Assembly: GCF_943914805.1 (NCBI RefSeq)
Contig: NZ_CALUDM010000003.1
Location: forward strand, 1 to 64,000
Length of the DNA stretch: 64,000 nucleotides
Source: an uncultured Acinetobacter sp.
Lineage (GTDB): Bacteria > Pseudomonadota > Gammaproteobacteria > Pseudomonadales > Moraxellaceae
Direction: 5' to 3'
The notes beneath the pieces are model-generated. The model made no database searches. It had not been told where the DNA came from and worked only from the letters and a program-made list of their open reading frames with translations. This document shows, piece by piece, positions 1 to 8,883 of the stretch (positions are counted from its first letter, which is position 1; each line of letters opens with the position of its first letter). Both the position numbers and the translations under genes were made by a program.

Positions 1-62
1 ATAATTCCAAAAAGTTTTTAAATTAATAAAAATGATAAATTAGATTTATGTGAAAACGTCGT

Positions 63-68
63 TATAAT
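63..68 (+). promoter_or_regulatory. Possible -10 element for leuC
   Basis: A perfect TATAAT lies 45 bp upstream of the chosen leuC start. No good -35 hexamer is seen at 16-18 bp spacing, so this is only a plausible promoter. No leucine-rich leader peptide or attenuator is visible. Confidence 0.35.
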
Positions 69-112
69 CGATATCAATGAAAGAATTACCCAGTCCAGTG
101 GAGCACATCGAC

Positions 113-1561
113 ATGGCAGGCGAAAACCAAAAAGCAGAAAACCCAATGCCAAAAACATTGTATGACAAATTGTGGGATGACCATCTAGTAAAACAACGAG
201 ATGATGGCTCTGCATTACTTTATATCGACCGTCACTTATTGCATGAAGTGACTTCTCCGCAAGCCTTTGAAGGCTTACAACTTGCAGGTCGTAAACCTTG
301 GCGTTTAAGTGCCAATGTAGCGACACCTGACCATAACGTTCCTACTTCAACCAAAGAACGTTCAGAAGGGATTGCAGGGATTGAAGATGATACTTCTCGT
401 ATTCAAGTACAGACTTTAGATGACAACTGTAAGACCTTTGATGTAGTCCAATTCGATATCAATGATGTACGTCAAGGTATCGCACATGTTGTAGGCCCTG
501 AACAAGGTTTAACTTTACCGGGAATGACCGTTGTATGTGGTGATTCACATACAGCAACACACGGTGCGTTTGGTTGTTTGGCGCATGGTATTGGTACTTC
601 AGAAGTTGAACATGTATTGGCAACACAATGCTTAGTTCAAAAGAAAATGAAGAATATGTTAGTCCGTGTAGATGGCGTATTGGGGCAGGGCGTTACACCG
701 AAAGATGTGGTTTTAGCCATCATTGGTAAAATCGGTACAGCAGGTGGTACAGGTCATGCCATCGAATTTGGTGGTCAAGTGTTCCGTGATATGTCTATTG
801 AAGGTCGTATGACGGTCTGTAATATGGCAATCGAAGGTGGCGCACGTGTAGGCATGGTCGCTGTCGATGACAAGACGATTGAATACGTTAAAGACCGCCC
901 ATATGCACCAAATGGCGAACAGTGGGATGCTGCTGTAGCGTATTGGAATACTTTACATTCTGATGATGATGCACATTTCGATACAGTGGTTGTGTTGCAA
1001 GGTGAAGAGATTGAGCCACAAGTATCGTGGGGAACATCTCCTGAAATGGTGATTCCTGTTTCACAAGCTGTTCCGACATTAGAACAAGCCAAAGATGACG
1101 TACAGCGCAATGACTGGACACGTGCTTATCAATACATGGGCTTAAATGCAGGTCAGGCATTGGCAGATATTCAGTTAGACCGTGTGTTTATTGGTTCTTG
1201 TACCAACTCTCGTATTGAAGATATTCGTGCAGCTGCGGAAGTTGTGAAAGGTCGTAAAGTTGCATCTTCAATTAAACAAGCGATGGTTGTTCCGGGTTCT
1301 GGTTTAGTCAAAGCACAAGCAGAAGCAGAAGGTTTAGATAAAATCTTGGTTGAAGCAGGTTTTGAATGGCGTGAACCAGGATGTTCAATGTGCTTGGCGA
1401 TGAATGCGGATAAATTACAACCGGGTGAGCATTGTGCTTCAACCTCAAATCGTAATTTTGAAGGACGTCAGGGCAATGGTGGTCGTACGCATTTAGTCAG
1501 TCCAGCAATGGCTGCGGCTGCGGCAATCGCAGGTCATTTTGTGGATGTACGTGCATTCTAG
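113..1561 (+). CDS. leuC: 3-isopropylmalate dehydratase large subunit
   Basis: Isomerises 2-isopropylmalate to 3-isopropylmalate with LeuD in leucine synthesis, using a 4Fe-4S cluster. The aconitase-fold sequence is complete (482 aa). The cluster cysteines are visible at C363 (SCTNSR) and C424/C427 (GCSMC), and the conserved [13 protein letters not shown] segment is present. The longest frame starts at 77, but GGAG nine bases before the ATG at 113 and the shorter N-terminus favour 113. The [13 protein letters not shown] start is a short extension before the usual KTLYDKLWD. It is first in a leuC-leuD-lipoprotein-leuB series. Confidence 0.97.
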   Translation: MAGENQKAENPMPKTLYDKLWDDHLVKQRDDGSALLYIDRHLLHEVTSPQAFEGLQLAGRKPWRLSANVATPDHNVPTSTKERSEGIAGIEDDTSRIQVQTLDDNCKTFDVVQFDINDVRQGIAHVVGPEQGLTLPGMTVVCGDSHTATHGAFGCLAHGIGTSEVEHVLATQCLVQKKMKNMLVRVDGVLGQGVTPKDVVLAIIGKIGTAGGTGHAIEFGGQVFRDMSIEGRMTVCNMAIEGGARVGMVAVDDKTIEYVKDRPYAPNGEQWDAAVAYWNTLHSDDDAHFDTVVVLQGEEIEPQVSWGTSPEMVIPVSQAVPTLEQAKDDVQRNDWTRAYQYMGLNAGQALADIQLDRVFIGSCTNSRIEDIRAAAEVVKGRKVASSIKQAMVVPGSGLVKAQAEAEGLDKILVEAGFEWREPGCSMCLAMNADKLQPGEHCASTSNRNFEGRQGNGGRTHLVSPAMAAAAAIAGHFVDVRAF

Positions 1562-1567
1562 TTTAAT

Positions 1568-1636
1568 CCCTCATCCCGCCCTTCTCCCAAAAGGAGAAGG
1601 AGTTCCATCTCCTTTAAGGAGAGGGCTAGGGAGAGG
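1568..1636. repeat. Intergenic palindromic repeat, copy 1
   Basis: Two nested GC-rich inverted repeats lie between leuC and leuD: CTTCTCCCAAAAGGAGAAG, then CTCCTTTAAGGAG followed by AGGGCTAGGGAGAGG. The same core recurs near 14.75, 18.5, 51.0 and 57.7 kb. The element is not coding and sits inside a probable operon, so it may form an mRNA stem-loop. Confidence 0.75.
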
Positions 1637-1660
1637 TTACGGATTCTGTGAGAAATAATC

Positions 1661-2311
1661 ATGAAAGCTTATACCATTGAACAAGGTATCGTTGCACCAT
1701 TAGACCGTGCCAATGTAGATACAGATTTAATCATTCCAAAACAGTTCTTGAAATCAATCAAACGTACTGGTTTTGGTGACAACTTATTTGATGAATTACG
1801 TTATTTAGATGAAGGTTATTTAGGGCAAGATATTTCTAAACGTCCTAAGAATCCAGATTTTGCTTTGAATCAACCACGTTATCAAGGTGCGTCAGTTTTG
1901 ATCTCACGTGCAAATTTTGGTTGTGGTTCAAGTCGTGAGCATGCGCCGTGGGCTTTGGAAGAGTATGGTTTCCGTACAGTGATTGCACCGAGTTATGCCG
2001 ATATTTTCTTCAATAACAGCTTTAAAAATGGCATGTTACCTGTAATTTTGTCTGAAGCGATTGTTGATCAATTATTCAAAGAGTGTGCTGCAAATGAAGG
2101 TTATCAATTAACCATCGATTTAGAAGCGCAAGAAGTGCGTACTCCTTCTGGTGAAGCATTTAAGTTTGAAGTTGATCCATTCCGTAAACATTGTTTATTG
2201 AATGGTTTGGATGATATTGGTTTAACTTTACAAGCAGCTGATGATATCCGTGCTTATGAAGAAAAAACCAAGCAATCACGTCCTTGGGTATTTGCTGAAA
2301 TTAAAGCTTAG
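1661..2311 (+). CDS. leuD: 3-isopropylmalate dehydratase small subunit
   Basis: This is the swivel-domain partner of LeuC in the isopropylmalate isomerase complex of the cytoplasm. At 216 aa it has the usual length. Recognisable family segments are the N-terminal [20 protein letters not shown], the [15 protein letters not shown] loop and [20 protein letters not shown]. It follows leuC after a 99-bp gap that contains a palindromic repeat. The pairing with leuC leaves little doubt about function. Confidence 0.97.
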   Translation: MKAYTIEQGIVAPLDRANVDTDLIIPKQFLKSIKRTGFGDNLFDELRYLDEGYLGQDISKRPKNPDFALNQPRYQGASVLISRANFGCGSSREHAPWALEEYGFRTVIAPSYADIFFNNSFKNGMLPVILSEAIVDQLFKECAANEGYQLTIDLEAQEVRTPSGEAFKFEVDPFRKHCLLNGLDDIGLTLQAADDIRAYEEKTKQSRPWVFAEIKA

Positions 2312-2416
2312 TGACGCCACTCACACTTTACACATAGCGTGAAAGCCCAAGTCTTGTTAACATATTGAACATAAAAAATGAATGTTTACTCAGTGAAGCA
2401 AGGTTGGGTTTGAACA

Positions 2417-2986
2417 ATGACTAAGATTTTAGGCTACAGCGTTATAATAGGTTTATCGAGCTTAGTCTTGAGTGCTTGCCAATCAACCCAAATGGTTGAT
2501 TTGATGAGAATTAAAAAAGCTGAAAAAGAGCATCATAGTCAAAATACTGTTGCTGTTTATTGTTCAGGCGCAGAACATTGTGAATTTGCACGATTAAATG
2601 ATTTAGTCATCGTTGATGAAAATGTAGCACGGGCGAATCGTAAAGCCATTGAAAAAGGTTATCTCAAATTAACAGGTGAGCCTTTGGATCAAAATGGTGT
2701 GTATTTAACGATTCCCCCTCAGCAATATGAAATGGTGATTCGGTTTTATCCAATTACCAAAGAACATGCTGAAGTATTTCACGTGATTCATCAATTTGAG
2801 GGAAATCAGACTTATACATTTAAAATGTATCGTCAAAGATCATCAAATTCAGGCAGTTTGCTTAATGTTTCTGCACCTACACCGCTTTGTGTAGATATGA
2901 TTCAAGAAAAGCGTACAATTCGCCGTTTTTGCCGACCGCACAATGCGGTAACTGGCGTCAGTGAATTTGTAGAACAAAAAATTTAA
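2417..2986 (+). CDS. Putative lipoprotein inside the leu cluster
   Basis: A 189-aa protein of unknown function. The N-terminus is a lipoprotein signal: a hydrophobic stretch followed by the lipobox LSAC, with the acylated residue C21. Further cysteines lie in YCSGAEHCEF and near the C-terminus (LCVDM, RFCRP), so disulfides in the periplasm are possible. No catalytic motif is seen. It lies between leuD and leuB on the same strand (105-bp and 43-bp gaps) and may be cotranscribed with them, although nothing in it suggests a role in leucine synthesis. Confidence 0.8.
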   Translation: MTKILGYSVIIGLSSLVLSACQSTQMVDLMRIKKAEKEHHSQNTVAVYCSGAEHCEFARLNDLVIVDENVARANRKAIEKGYLKLTGEPLDQNGVYLTIPPQQYEMVIRFYPITKEHAEVFHVIHQFEGNQTYTFKMYRQRSSNSGSLLNVSAPTPLCVDMIQEKRTIRRFCRPHNAVTGVSEFVEQKI

Positions 2987-3029
2987 TCTCAAACAACAGT
3001 TAAGCTGTTACATATAATCGGAACGACAA

Positions 3030-4109
3030 ATGTCTAAACAAATTTTGATCTTGGCAGGTGATGGTATTGGTCCAGAGATCGTTGCTGTTGCTGAAAAAGT
3101 ACTTACACGTGTCAATGAAAAATTTAATTTAGGGTTAACGTGGGAACACGGTTTATTGGGCGGTTCAGCTATCGATGCACATGGTGAACCCTACCCAGCA
3201 GTAACATCTGAACAAGCTCAAAAAGCAGATGCAATCTTACTTGGTGCGGTGGGTGGTCCTAAGTGGGATAATATTGAACGTTCAATTCGTCCTGAACGTG
3301 GTTTATTGAAAATTCGTAGTGAATTGAATTTATTTGCAAACTTGCGTCCAGCAATTCTTTATCCGCAATTGGCAGATGCATCAAGCTTAAAACCTGAGAT
3401 TGTTTCAGGTTTAGATATTCTAATCGTTCGTGAATTAACAGGTGGGATCTATTTTGGTCAACCACGTGGTATTCGTGAACTCGAAAATGGTGAAAAACAA
3501 GGTTTTAATACTGACGTTTATTCAGAATCTGAAATTAAACGTATCGCTAAAGTTGCTTTTGAAATGGCAAATTTACGTGGTGGTAAAGTTTGTTCTGTAG
3601 ATAAAGCCAATGTCCTTGAAGTGACTGAGCTTTGGAAACAAACAGTGACTGCAATGAAAGAAGAGCAGTATCCTGAAATTAACCTATCACATATGTATGT
3701 CGACAATGCTGCGATGCAGTTGGTACGTGCGCCAAAACAGTTTGATGTGATTGTGACAGGTAATTTATTTGGTGACATTCTGTCTGATGAAGCAGCAATG
3801 CTAACAGGTTCGATTGGCATGTTGCCATCTGCATCATTGGATGAAAATGGCAAAGGCATGTATGAGCCGTGTCATGGTTCAGCTCCTGATATTGCAGGTC
3901 AAAATATTGCAAACCCGTTAGCAACCATTCTTTCTGTTGCCATGATGCTTCGTTATACATTCCGTGAAGAAGTGGCAGCGAAAGCGATTGAAGATGCTGT
4001 AGGTCAAGTTCTAGATCAAGGTTTACGTACTGGCGACATTATGTCTGAAGGTATGAATAAAGTTGGTACTTCTGAAATGGGCGATGCGGTTGTTACAGCA
4101 ATTGCTTAA
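3030..4109 (+). CDS. leuB: 3-isopropylmalate dehydrogenase
   Basis: NAD-dependent oxidative decarboxylation of 3-isopropylmalate to 2-oxoisocaproate, the third leucine step. The 359-aa sequence has the isocitrate/isopropylmalate dehydrogenase hallmarks: [12 protein letters not shown] at the N-terminus, the [21 protein letters not shown] substrate region, the REL(T)GGIYFG motif, [11 protein letters not shown], and [24 protein letters not shown] for metal and cofactor binding. It is last in the leu cluster and is followed by a strong hairpin terminator. Confidence 0.97.
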   Translation: MSKQILILAGDGIGPEIVAVAEKVLTRVNEKFNLGLTWEHGLLGGSAIDAHGEPYPAVTSEQAQKADAILLGAVGGPKWDNIERSIRPERGLLKIRSELNLFANLRPAILYPQLADASSLKPEIVSGLDILIVRELTGGIYFGQPRGIRELENGEKQGFNTDVYSESEIKRIAKVAFEMANLRGGKVCSVDKANVLEVTELWKQTVTAMKEEQYPEINLSHMYVDNAAMQLVRAPKQFDVIVTGNLFGDILSDEAAMLTGSIGMLPSASLDENGKGMYEPCHGSAPDIAGQNIANPLATILSVAMMLRYTFREEVAAKAIEDAVGQVLDQGLRTGDIMSEGMNKVGTSEMGDAVVTAIA

Positions 4110-4124
4110 GCTTTGAGTATAAAT

Positions 4125-4152
4125 AAAAAACACAGCTTCGGCTGTGTTTTTT
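4125..4152. terminator. Bidirectional terminator, leuB / lipoprotein
   Basis: Stem CACAGC / GCTGTG with a TTCG loop is extended by six A residues on the left and six T residues on the right. It can therefore end transcription of leuB and of the convergent lipoprotein gene. Confidence 0.9.
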
Positions 4153-4161
4153 ATTGCGTTA

Positions 4162-4566
4162 TTAACACGCTCTACCTTTGAGTTGATAGGATTTGGCAAT
4201 GCCATTTTCTATATTAAAAATAATATTACATGACATCAGGTTTTTATAAGAATTTGCAGTGCTCCCTGTTTGGGTTGGAAGCAATTTACCATGTTGGTCG
4301 GGAACTGATACTCCAGAAGGCATTGACGTTGAAACATCTCTTTCAAAGACATAGATCAATTGGTTTTCTTTTTGTACAGCGGTTTTTTTGGGCTGAATGC
4401 CGATTTCTTTTAAATCAAATTGTTGCTGAATATCTGTGACTGTCTTGCCAATGAATGGTTGTACATATTGGTGAATAGGCGCATTTCTTTGTTGAGATAG
4501 CGAAGTACATGAGGCTAAATATATACAACAGAATAGAATGCTTAGATGGGTAAATATTTTATTCAT
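4162..4566 (-). CDS. Putative lipoprotein, paralogue of the next gene
   Basis: A 134-aa predicted lipoprotein with lipobox LASC, acylated residue C20. The mature part shares a plan with the product at 4646-5053. Both have a Q(Y/E)..QPFIG or QQFIG segment followed by a (D)IQ..FDLKEIG or LDFKALG segment. Both also have a hydrophobic patch before C(N/K)(I/V)(I/T)F and an ending of GIA.S.QLKGRAC or GIA.SIQYLGKAC. The terminal cysteine is kept in both. Function unknown; recent tandem duplication is likely. Confidence 0.75.
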   Translation of the reverse strand: MNKIFTHLSILFCCIYLASCTSLSQQRNAPIHQYVQPFIGKTVTDIQQQFDLKEIGIQPKKTAVQKENQLIYVFERDVSTSMPSGVSVPDQHGKLLPTQTGSTANSYKNLMSCNIIFNIENGIAKSYQLKGRAC

Positions 4567-4645
4567 TGCCTTTTTCTGAAAATGAAGCTGACCTTAGTAT
4601 TTACTTTTAGCCTAAATATTTCAAGTAAAGTAATTCAATACAGAA

Positions 4646-5053
4646 TTAACAAGCTTTACCTAAATACTGAATAGATTGTGCAATCCCTTCTTTAAGTATA
4701 AAAGTCACTTTACAGTTAAAATTAATATCATAAGTGGGTATTGCTGTCGTGTCATAACGAATCACAGGTGCACCCATCGCATTTGTACCTACGGTTGCAT
4801 TGCTACCAGCCATTGGAATGCTCAGTGGCCTGAGAATGGTATAGCTGAGCGCTGAGTCGCTGCTTTGTATATCTTTGGTGGTTTGGTAACCTAATGCTTT
4901 AAAATCTAAATTCTTTTGAATGTCTGAGCTGCTAGAGCCAATAAATTGTTGTAAATATTCCTCTAAATTGACTTGCCGAGTTGCACTTGTTTGGCATCCT
5001 GCTAAAAGGACTGAAAAAGACATTGCCAGTAAAAGCTGTTGAGCTAACTTCAT
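4646..5053 (-). CDS. Putative lipoprotein, paralogue of the previous gene
   Basis: A 135-aa predicted lipoprotein. The longest frame would start at 5071, but the ATG at 5053 has GGAG seven bases upstream and gives a clean signal with lipobox LAGC at C20. It ends in YLGKAC, matching QLKGRAC in its neighbour, and has the same spacing of the internal cysteine before a beta-rich segment. The two genes are in the same orientation with a 79-bp gap. Function unknown. Confidence 0.75.
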   Translation of the reverse strand: MKLAQQLLLAMSFSVLLAGCQTSATRQVNLEEYLQQFIGSSSSDIQKNLDFKALGYQTTKDIQSSDSALSYTILRPLSIPMAGSNATVGTNAMGAPVIRYDTTAIPTYDINFNCKVTFILKEGIAQSIQYLGKAC

Positions 5054-5490
5054 CGTCGCACTCCAAGGCATATCACTCTATTGCTAAATAGTGTAGTCTG
5101 AGTGCAATAAATAAACAAATTACAGTTGATATGAATGCTCAACAATAGACAAACGGGCGTAGTCTATTGAGTTGGATGTTTTTACTTCAAGTCTTTAGCA
5201 GAAGCAGAATATGGAAATGTTGAATGGTCTGCATTGAAAATGAATTGAACCATTCATCAATAAAATTGACGTCTATATTTTTAGACACATTGGAGAAAAG
5301 GAGATAGATAAAGCTTATGCTTTAGAATCGATAAGTGCTTTAACTTTAATTTAAATCAATTTAAAACTTCACCTAAATCATTGAAAAACATCGTTAATGA
5401 TGAGATGTTTAAGTTTTATAGAGTGAAAAAATGACTTGCTAAACGATAGCAATCGATCGATGGGCAAAATAAGAATGATCGTGAGAATGA
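5054..5490. other. Gene-free stretch upstream of lipoprotein pair
   Basis: About 440 bp of AT-rich DNA between the lipoprotein pair and the infA terminator. I see no convincing ORF, repeat or RNA gene; it presumably carries the promoter of the lipoprotein pair. Confidence 0.5.
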
Positions 5491-5514
5491 AAAAGCCACC
5501 TCAAAGTGGCTTTT
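5491..5514 (-). terminator. Terminator of infA
   Basis: Stem AAAAGCCAC / GTGGCTTTT with a six-base loop, followed on the minus strand by a T-rich tract just after the infA stop. Confidence 0.85.
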
Positions 5515-5528
5515 GCTTCCGCTAAAAC

Positions 5529-5750
5529 TTAGCGTGCACGATAAGTAATACGACCTTTAGTTAAGTCATATGGTGTCATTTCGACTTTAACACTGTCGCC
5601 AGTTAAAATACGAATATAGTGTTTACGCATTTTACCAGAAATGTGAGCAATCACTTCGTGACCGTTTTCTAGACGCACACGGAACATAGTATTAGGAAGC
5701 GTTTCGGTGACAACGCCTTCGAACTCGATAAGTTCCTCTTTATTGGCCAT
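5529..5750 (-). CDS. infA: Translation initiation factor IF-1
   Basis: Small S1-fold protein that occupies the 30S A site during initiation. The 73-aa sequence carries the family core [10 protein letters not shown], then [16 protein letters not shown], then [19 protein letters not shown] and the basic end KGRITYRAR. Monocistronic, with its own terminator. The N-terminus ([12 protein letters not shown]) has one or two residues more than the E. coli form, which is common outside the enterics. Confidence 0.97.
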   Translation of the reverse strand: MANKEELIEFEGVVTETLPNTMFRVRLENGHEVIAHISGKMRKHYIRILTGDSVKVEMTPYDLTKGRITYRAR

Positions 5751-5978
5751 AGCCTACCTGATGATCAAATTGGAAAGGCGCAAATTATAGGCAATTTTTT
5801 ATAGAAAGACAAGATTATTCGACTTTACAAGGCCGCAGATGACTTGAAAATAGGCGAACATATTGTTAAACAATTTCTACAAAAAAAAGCGGATAAATAT
5901 TGTCAGTTTAGCCAATCGACTGTAATCTAAATCTGATGATTTAAGTATAAATGAATAACATACAAGGAAGGGCACTGC

Positions 5979-6989
5979 GTGAGTCAGCTAACTGATGCTT
6001 CGGTTGTTTTACGATTAGGCTATCAAGCGATCCGTCGTGCAGGATTGCCGACAGAAGAAATATTATCCAAGGCGGGAGTGACATTAAATCAAGTTGATCA
6101 AAATGCACGTACTCCGCTCAACGCACAATATGCTTTTTGGACTGCGGCTGAAGAAGTTAGCCATGATCCTGACATCGGGTTACATCTAGGTGAGCATTTG
6201 CCTCTATATCGAGGACAAGTGATTGAACATCTGTTTATTTCAAGTGAAAATTTTGGTGAAGGGCTTAAACGGGCTTTGGCCTATCAACGTTTAATCAGTG
6301 ATGCTTTTCATGCTAGCCTCGTGGTTGACGATAATGGACGTTGTTATTTAACCAATGGTGAGCAGCCATGGGGAGATAATATTGTTAATCGTCATTTCTC
6401 AGAATGTGCACTTTCAGGCATTTTACGGTTTTTTAAATTTATTACTGAAGGTCGTTTTGAACCGATTTATATCGACTTCAATTTTAGCCAAGGCGCTTCC
6501 GATGCAGAATATTTCCGTGTATATGAATGTCCTGTCAGTTTAGGGCAGAAAGAAACACGTTTGTATTTTGATCCATCAATTTTAGATTATCCACTGTGGC
6601 AAGCTGAACCTGAGCTATTACAGTTACATGAGCAGTTGGCTCTAGAAAAGCTACAAGAGCTTGCTCGTTATGATCTTGTGGGTGAAGTTCGTCGTGCTAT
6701 AGGTTCAACTTTAGAAAGTGGTGAAACCACACTTGAAACTGTTGCCGCACAACTGAGTATCACACCACGTCGTTTACGTACTCAGCTTTCTGAGGCAAAT
6801 ACCAGTTTTCAGCAAATTCTTTCTGACTATCGTTGCCGCTTAGCTAAAAAATTATTGGCCAATACCAATGAAAGTGTAGAGCGTATTGTTTATTTAACAG
6901 GTTTTTCTGAGCCAAGTACGTTTTATCGAGCGTTTAAGCGTTGGACCAATGAAACGCCAGTGGAATATAGAAAGCGAAAGCAACGTTAA
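5979..6989 (+). CDS. AraC-family transcriptional regulator
   Basis: A 336-aa regulator. The N-terminal two thirds resemble the Arabinose_bd-type ligand domain (PF12625-like) seen in OruR and related regulators. The last ~90 residues are an AraC-type double helix-turn-helix (TLETVAAQLSITPRRLRTQLSE, then VERIVYLTGFSEPSTFYRAFKRW). The start is GTG at 5979, preceded by AAGGAAG. Its target is unknown: no catabolic operon is adjacent and the neighbours are infA and truA. Confidence 0.88.
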   Translation: MSQLTDASVVLRLGYQAIRRAGLPTEEILSKAGVTLNQVDQNARTPLNAQYAFWTAAEEVSHDPDIGLHLGEHLPLYRGQVIEHLFISSENFGEGLKRALAYQRLISDAFHASLVVDDNGRCYLTNGEQPWGDNIVNRHFSECALSGILRFFKFITEGRFEPIYIDFNFSQGASDAEYFRVYECPVSLGQKETRLYFDPSILDYPLWQAEPELLQLHEQLALEKLQELARYDLVGEVRRAIGSTLESGETTLETVAAQLSITPRRLRTQLSEANTSFQQILSDYRCRLAKKLLANTNESVERIVYLTGFSEPSTFYRAFKRWTNETPVEYRKRKQR

Positions 6990-6992
6990 TCA

Positions 6993-7045
6993 ATCCCTCT
7001 TAACCTCCCGACCTCCCTTTGTAAAAGGGAGTGATAGGAAGGTTA
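6993..7045. repeat. Intergenic palindromic repeat, divergent copy
   Basis: CCTCTTAACCTCCC, then ACCTCCCTTTGTAAAAGGGAGT and AGGAAGGTTA form nested inverted repeats between the convergent AraC-type gene and truA. The arrangement resembles the other intergenic repeats but the core differs. It may also act as a terminator for both genes. Confidence 0.6.
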
Positions 7046-7054
7046 AAAAATAAA

Positions 7055-7852
7055 CTACTCAGGCATATTCAACCAATGTGGTCCTAAAGGCGTTTTGGGC
7101 AATTCAAATTGCTCAGGATAGTCAGCATGGATGAAATACAAGCCATCTGGTGGTGCAGTGATTCCCGCAGCCTTACGGTCTTCAGCTGCAAAGATTTGAT
7201 CGATATGATCCACCTCATACATCCCTTGTCCGATTTCTAATAAGCAACCCATGATGTTACGCACCATGTGATGTAAGAAACCATCTGCTTGAATATCCAA
7301 AACCAAATAATTGCCATGACGAATTAAGCGACAGTGCTTAACATGGCGAACAGGTTGATTAGATTGGCATGCCGCAGCACGGAAGCTTTCAAAATTATGT
7401 GTACCTTCAAATTTTTGAGCAGCTTCAATCATCTTATCGACATCAAGTGGATAGAATGCATGTGTCACTTGTTTATGGAGTAAAGCAGGGCGATTAGCAG
7501 ATTGGTACACCACATAACGATAACGCCGTGCTTGCGCTTTAAAACGAGCATGGAAATCTTGATCCATTTCCTTAATCCATTGAATGGAAATGTCTTTCGG
7601 TAACTGGCTATTTGAACCCATGAGCCAACCACGCATTGGTCGGATAGCATTGGTATCAAAATGCGCCACCATATTGGTCGCATGCACACCTGCATCTGTG
7701 CGACCTGCGCCATGTAAAATAATCGGTTCATCCGCAATTTTACTCAACACCTTTTCCATCGTTTCCTGAATGCTACGCACACCTGCTTGTTGAGTTTGCC
7801 AACCCTTATAACGAATGCCACAAAACTCAATACCAATTGCAAAGCGTTGCAT
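7055..7852 (-). CDS. truA: tRNA pseudouridine(38-40) synthase
   Basis: Modifies uridines 38-40 of the tRNA anticodon arm. The 265-aa protein contains GAGRTDAGVHA with the catalytic aspartate at D53, preceded by the KGWQTQ segment. It also has the C-terminal QADGFLHHMVRNIMG motif typical of TruA. It starts eight bases after the end of the asparaginase gene, so the two are probably cotranscribed. Confidence 0.97.
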   Translation of the reverse strand: MQRFAIGIEFCGIRYKGWQTQQAGVRSIQETMEKVLSKIADEPIILHGAGRTDAGVHATNMVAHFDTNAIRPMRGWLMGSNSQLPKDISIQWIKEMDQDFHARFKAQARRYRYVVYQSANRPALLHKQVTHAFYPLDVDKMIEAAQKFEGTHNFESFRAAACQSNQPVRHVKHCRLIRHGNYLVLDIQADGFLHHMVRNIMGCLLEIGQGMYEVDHIDQIFAAEDRKAAGITAPPDGLYFIHADYPEQFELPKTPLGPHWLNMPE

Positions 7853-7860
7853 AAAAACCT

Positions 7861-8835
7861 CTATTCAGGATGATCATACCAATGGTCATGCCATTGTTCC
7901 GAAGTAGGGTATTGTAAATAAATTTTGAGGATTTTGGCATAAAGATCTGCCTGACTGAGTGCGTCACTGATTAAAATTTTCGAATCTTTAATCCATTGAC
8001 TCACTGCATAGCGTTGATCTATACCTCCTAATGGGACTTGTGTAGTTAAAATCACTTGGCAATTGTTGAGTTGTAATGCTTTAATTTTTTCGATAATTCG
8101 ATCATTTACAGCAAGATTACCGACACCATAACCTTGAATAATCAAAAAATGAGGCGGGTTGGATAAAATTAAATCTAAATTATTGGCGAGCTGTTCTTGT
8201 TCGATCGGTAACATCATCCAATTGATGATATTCAGTGTTTTAGCTTTTTCAAAATGTGAAAGTTGTACATTGATGACATGAGGATCAATATTCATTTCTT
8301 GATCCGCTTTTTGTCCTTTAAAGGCATCAAGTGCAGTGCTATGGGTTTTTAATGCAGTTCGTGCATGCATCACTTGGTGGAAAAAGGCGAGGTAGACGCC
8401 TATAGGGAGATTGATGACTGCTTCTAATGCTGTATTTAAATTATCAGTAGCATCTGTGAATTCACGAGTATTATCACCTGAAATATTCATTAGAGGATAC
8501 TGACTCCCTGTGAGTACCACGTGACAAGATTCAGCGAGGAATCGTGAAAGTGTTGCTGCTGCATAACTGAGTGTGTCAGTTCCATGAATCACAACAAAGT
8601 GTTGAAAGTTTTGTAGTTGCAGGCTTTGGATTTGCTGGATGAGTTTAAGCCAATCTAAAGCAGTGCATGCGCTACTATCCTTGATACTCGGTGCTTTAAA
8701 GCACTCAACTTTAAGATGAGTTGGAAGTATGCGTTGTAGTCGAGGTAGAAATTCTGCTTCTGGCATTGGTGCTAAAGGCTCACCTACACAGCCAAAAGTT
8801 CCCCCCATATAAATTAAAGCAATTTTTTTGTTCAT
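7861..8835 (-). CDS. Asparaginase (cytoplasmic, AnsA-like)
   Basis: A 324-aa member of the asparaginase/glutaminase family hydrolysing L-asparagine to aspartate. The two catalytic threonine motifs are visible: MGGTFG with T13 and HGTDTLSYAAATL with T86-D87. There is no signal peptide, so it resembles type I cytoplasmic enzymes, but it is not close enough to any one member to settle affinity or glutaminase activity. It lies directly upstream of truA. Confidence 0.88.
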   Translation of the reverse strand: MNKKIALIYMGGTFGCVGEPLAPMPEAEFLPRLQRILPTHLKVECFKAPSIKDSSACTALDWLKLIQQIQSLQLQNFQHFVVIHGTDTLSYAAATLSRFLAESCHVVLTGSQYPLMNISGDNTREFTDATDNLNTALEAVINLPIGVYLAFFHQVMHARTALKTHSTALDAFKGQKADQEMNIDPHVINVQLSHFEKAKTLNIINWMMLPIEQEQLANNLDLILSNPPHFLIIQGYGVGNLAVNDRIIEKIKALQLNNCQVILTTQVPLGGIDQRYAVSQWIKDSKILISDALSQADLYAKILKIYLQYPTSEQWHDHWYDHPE

Positions 8836-8841
8836 AATAAA

Positions 8842-8865
8842 AAAGCAGCCATGAATGACTGCTTT
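8842..8865 (-). terminator. Terminator of the fimV gene pair
   Basis: Hairpin AAAGCAG.CAT / ATG.CTGCTTT, followed on the minus strand by a T tract. It lies between the stop of the FimV C-terminal gene and the asparaginase start. Confidence 0.75.
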
Positions 8866-8883
8866 ATCTTAAAACGAATAAAT

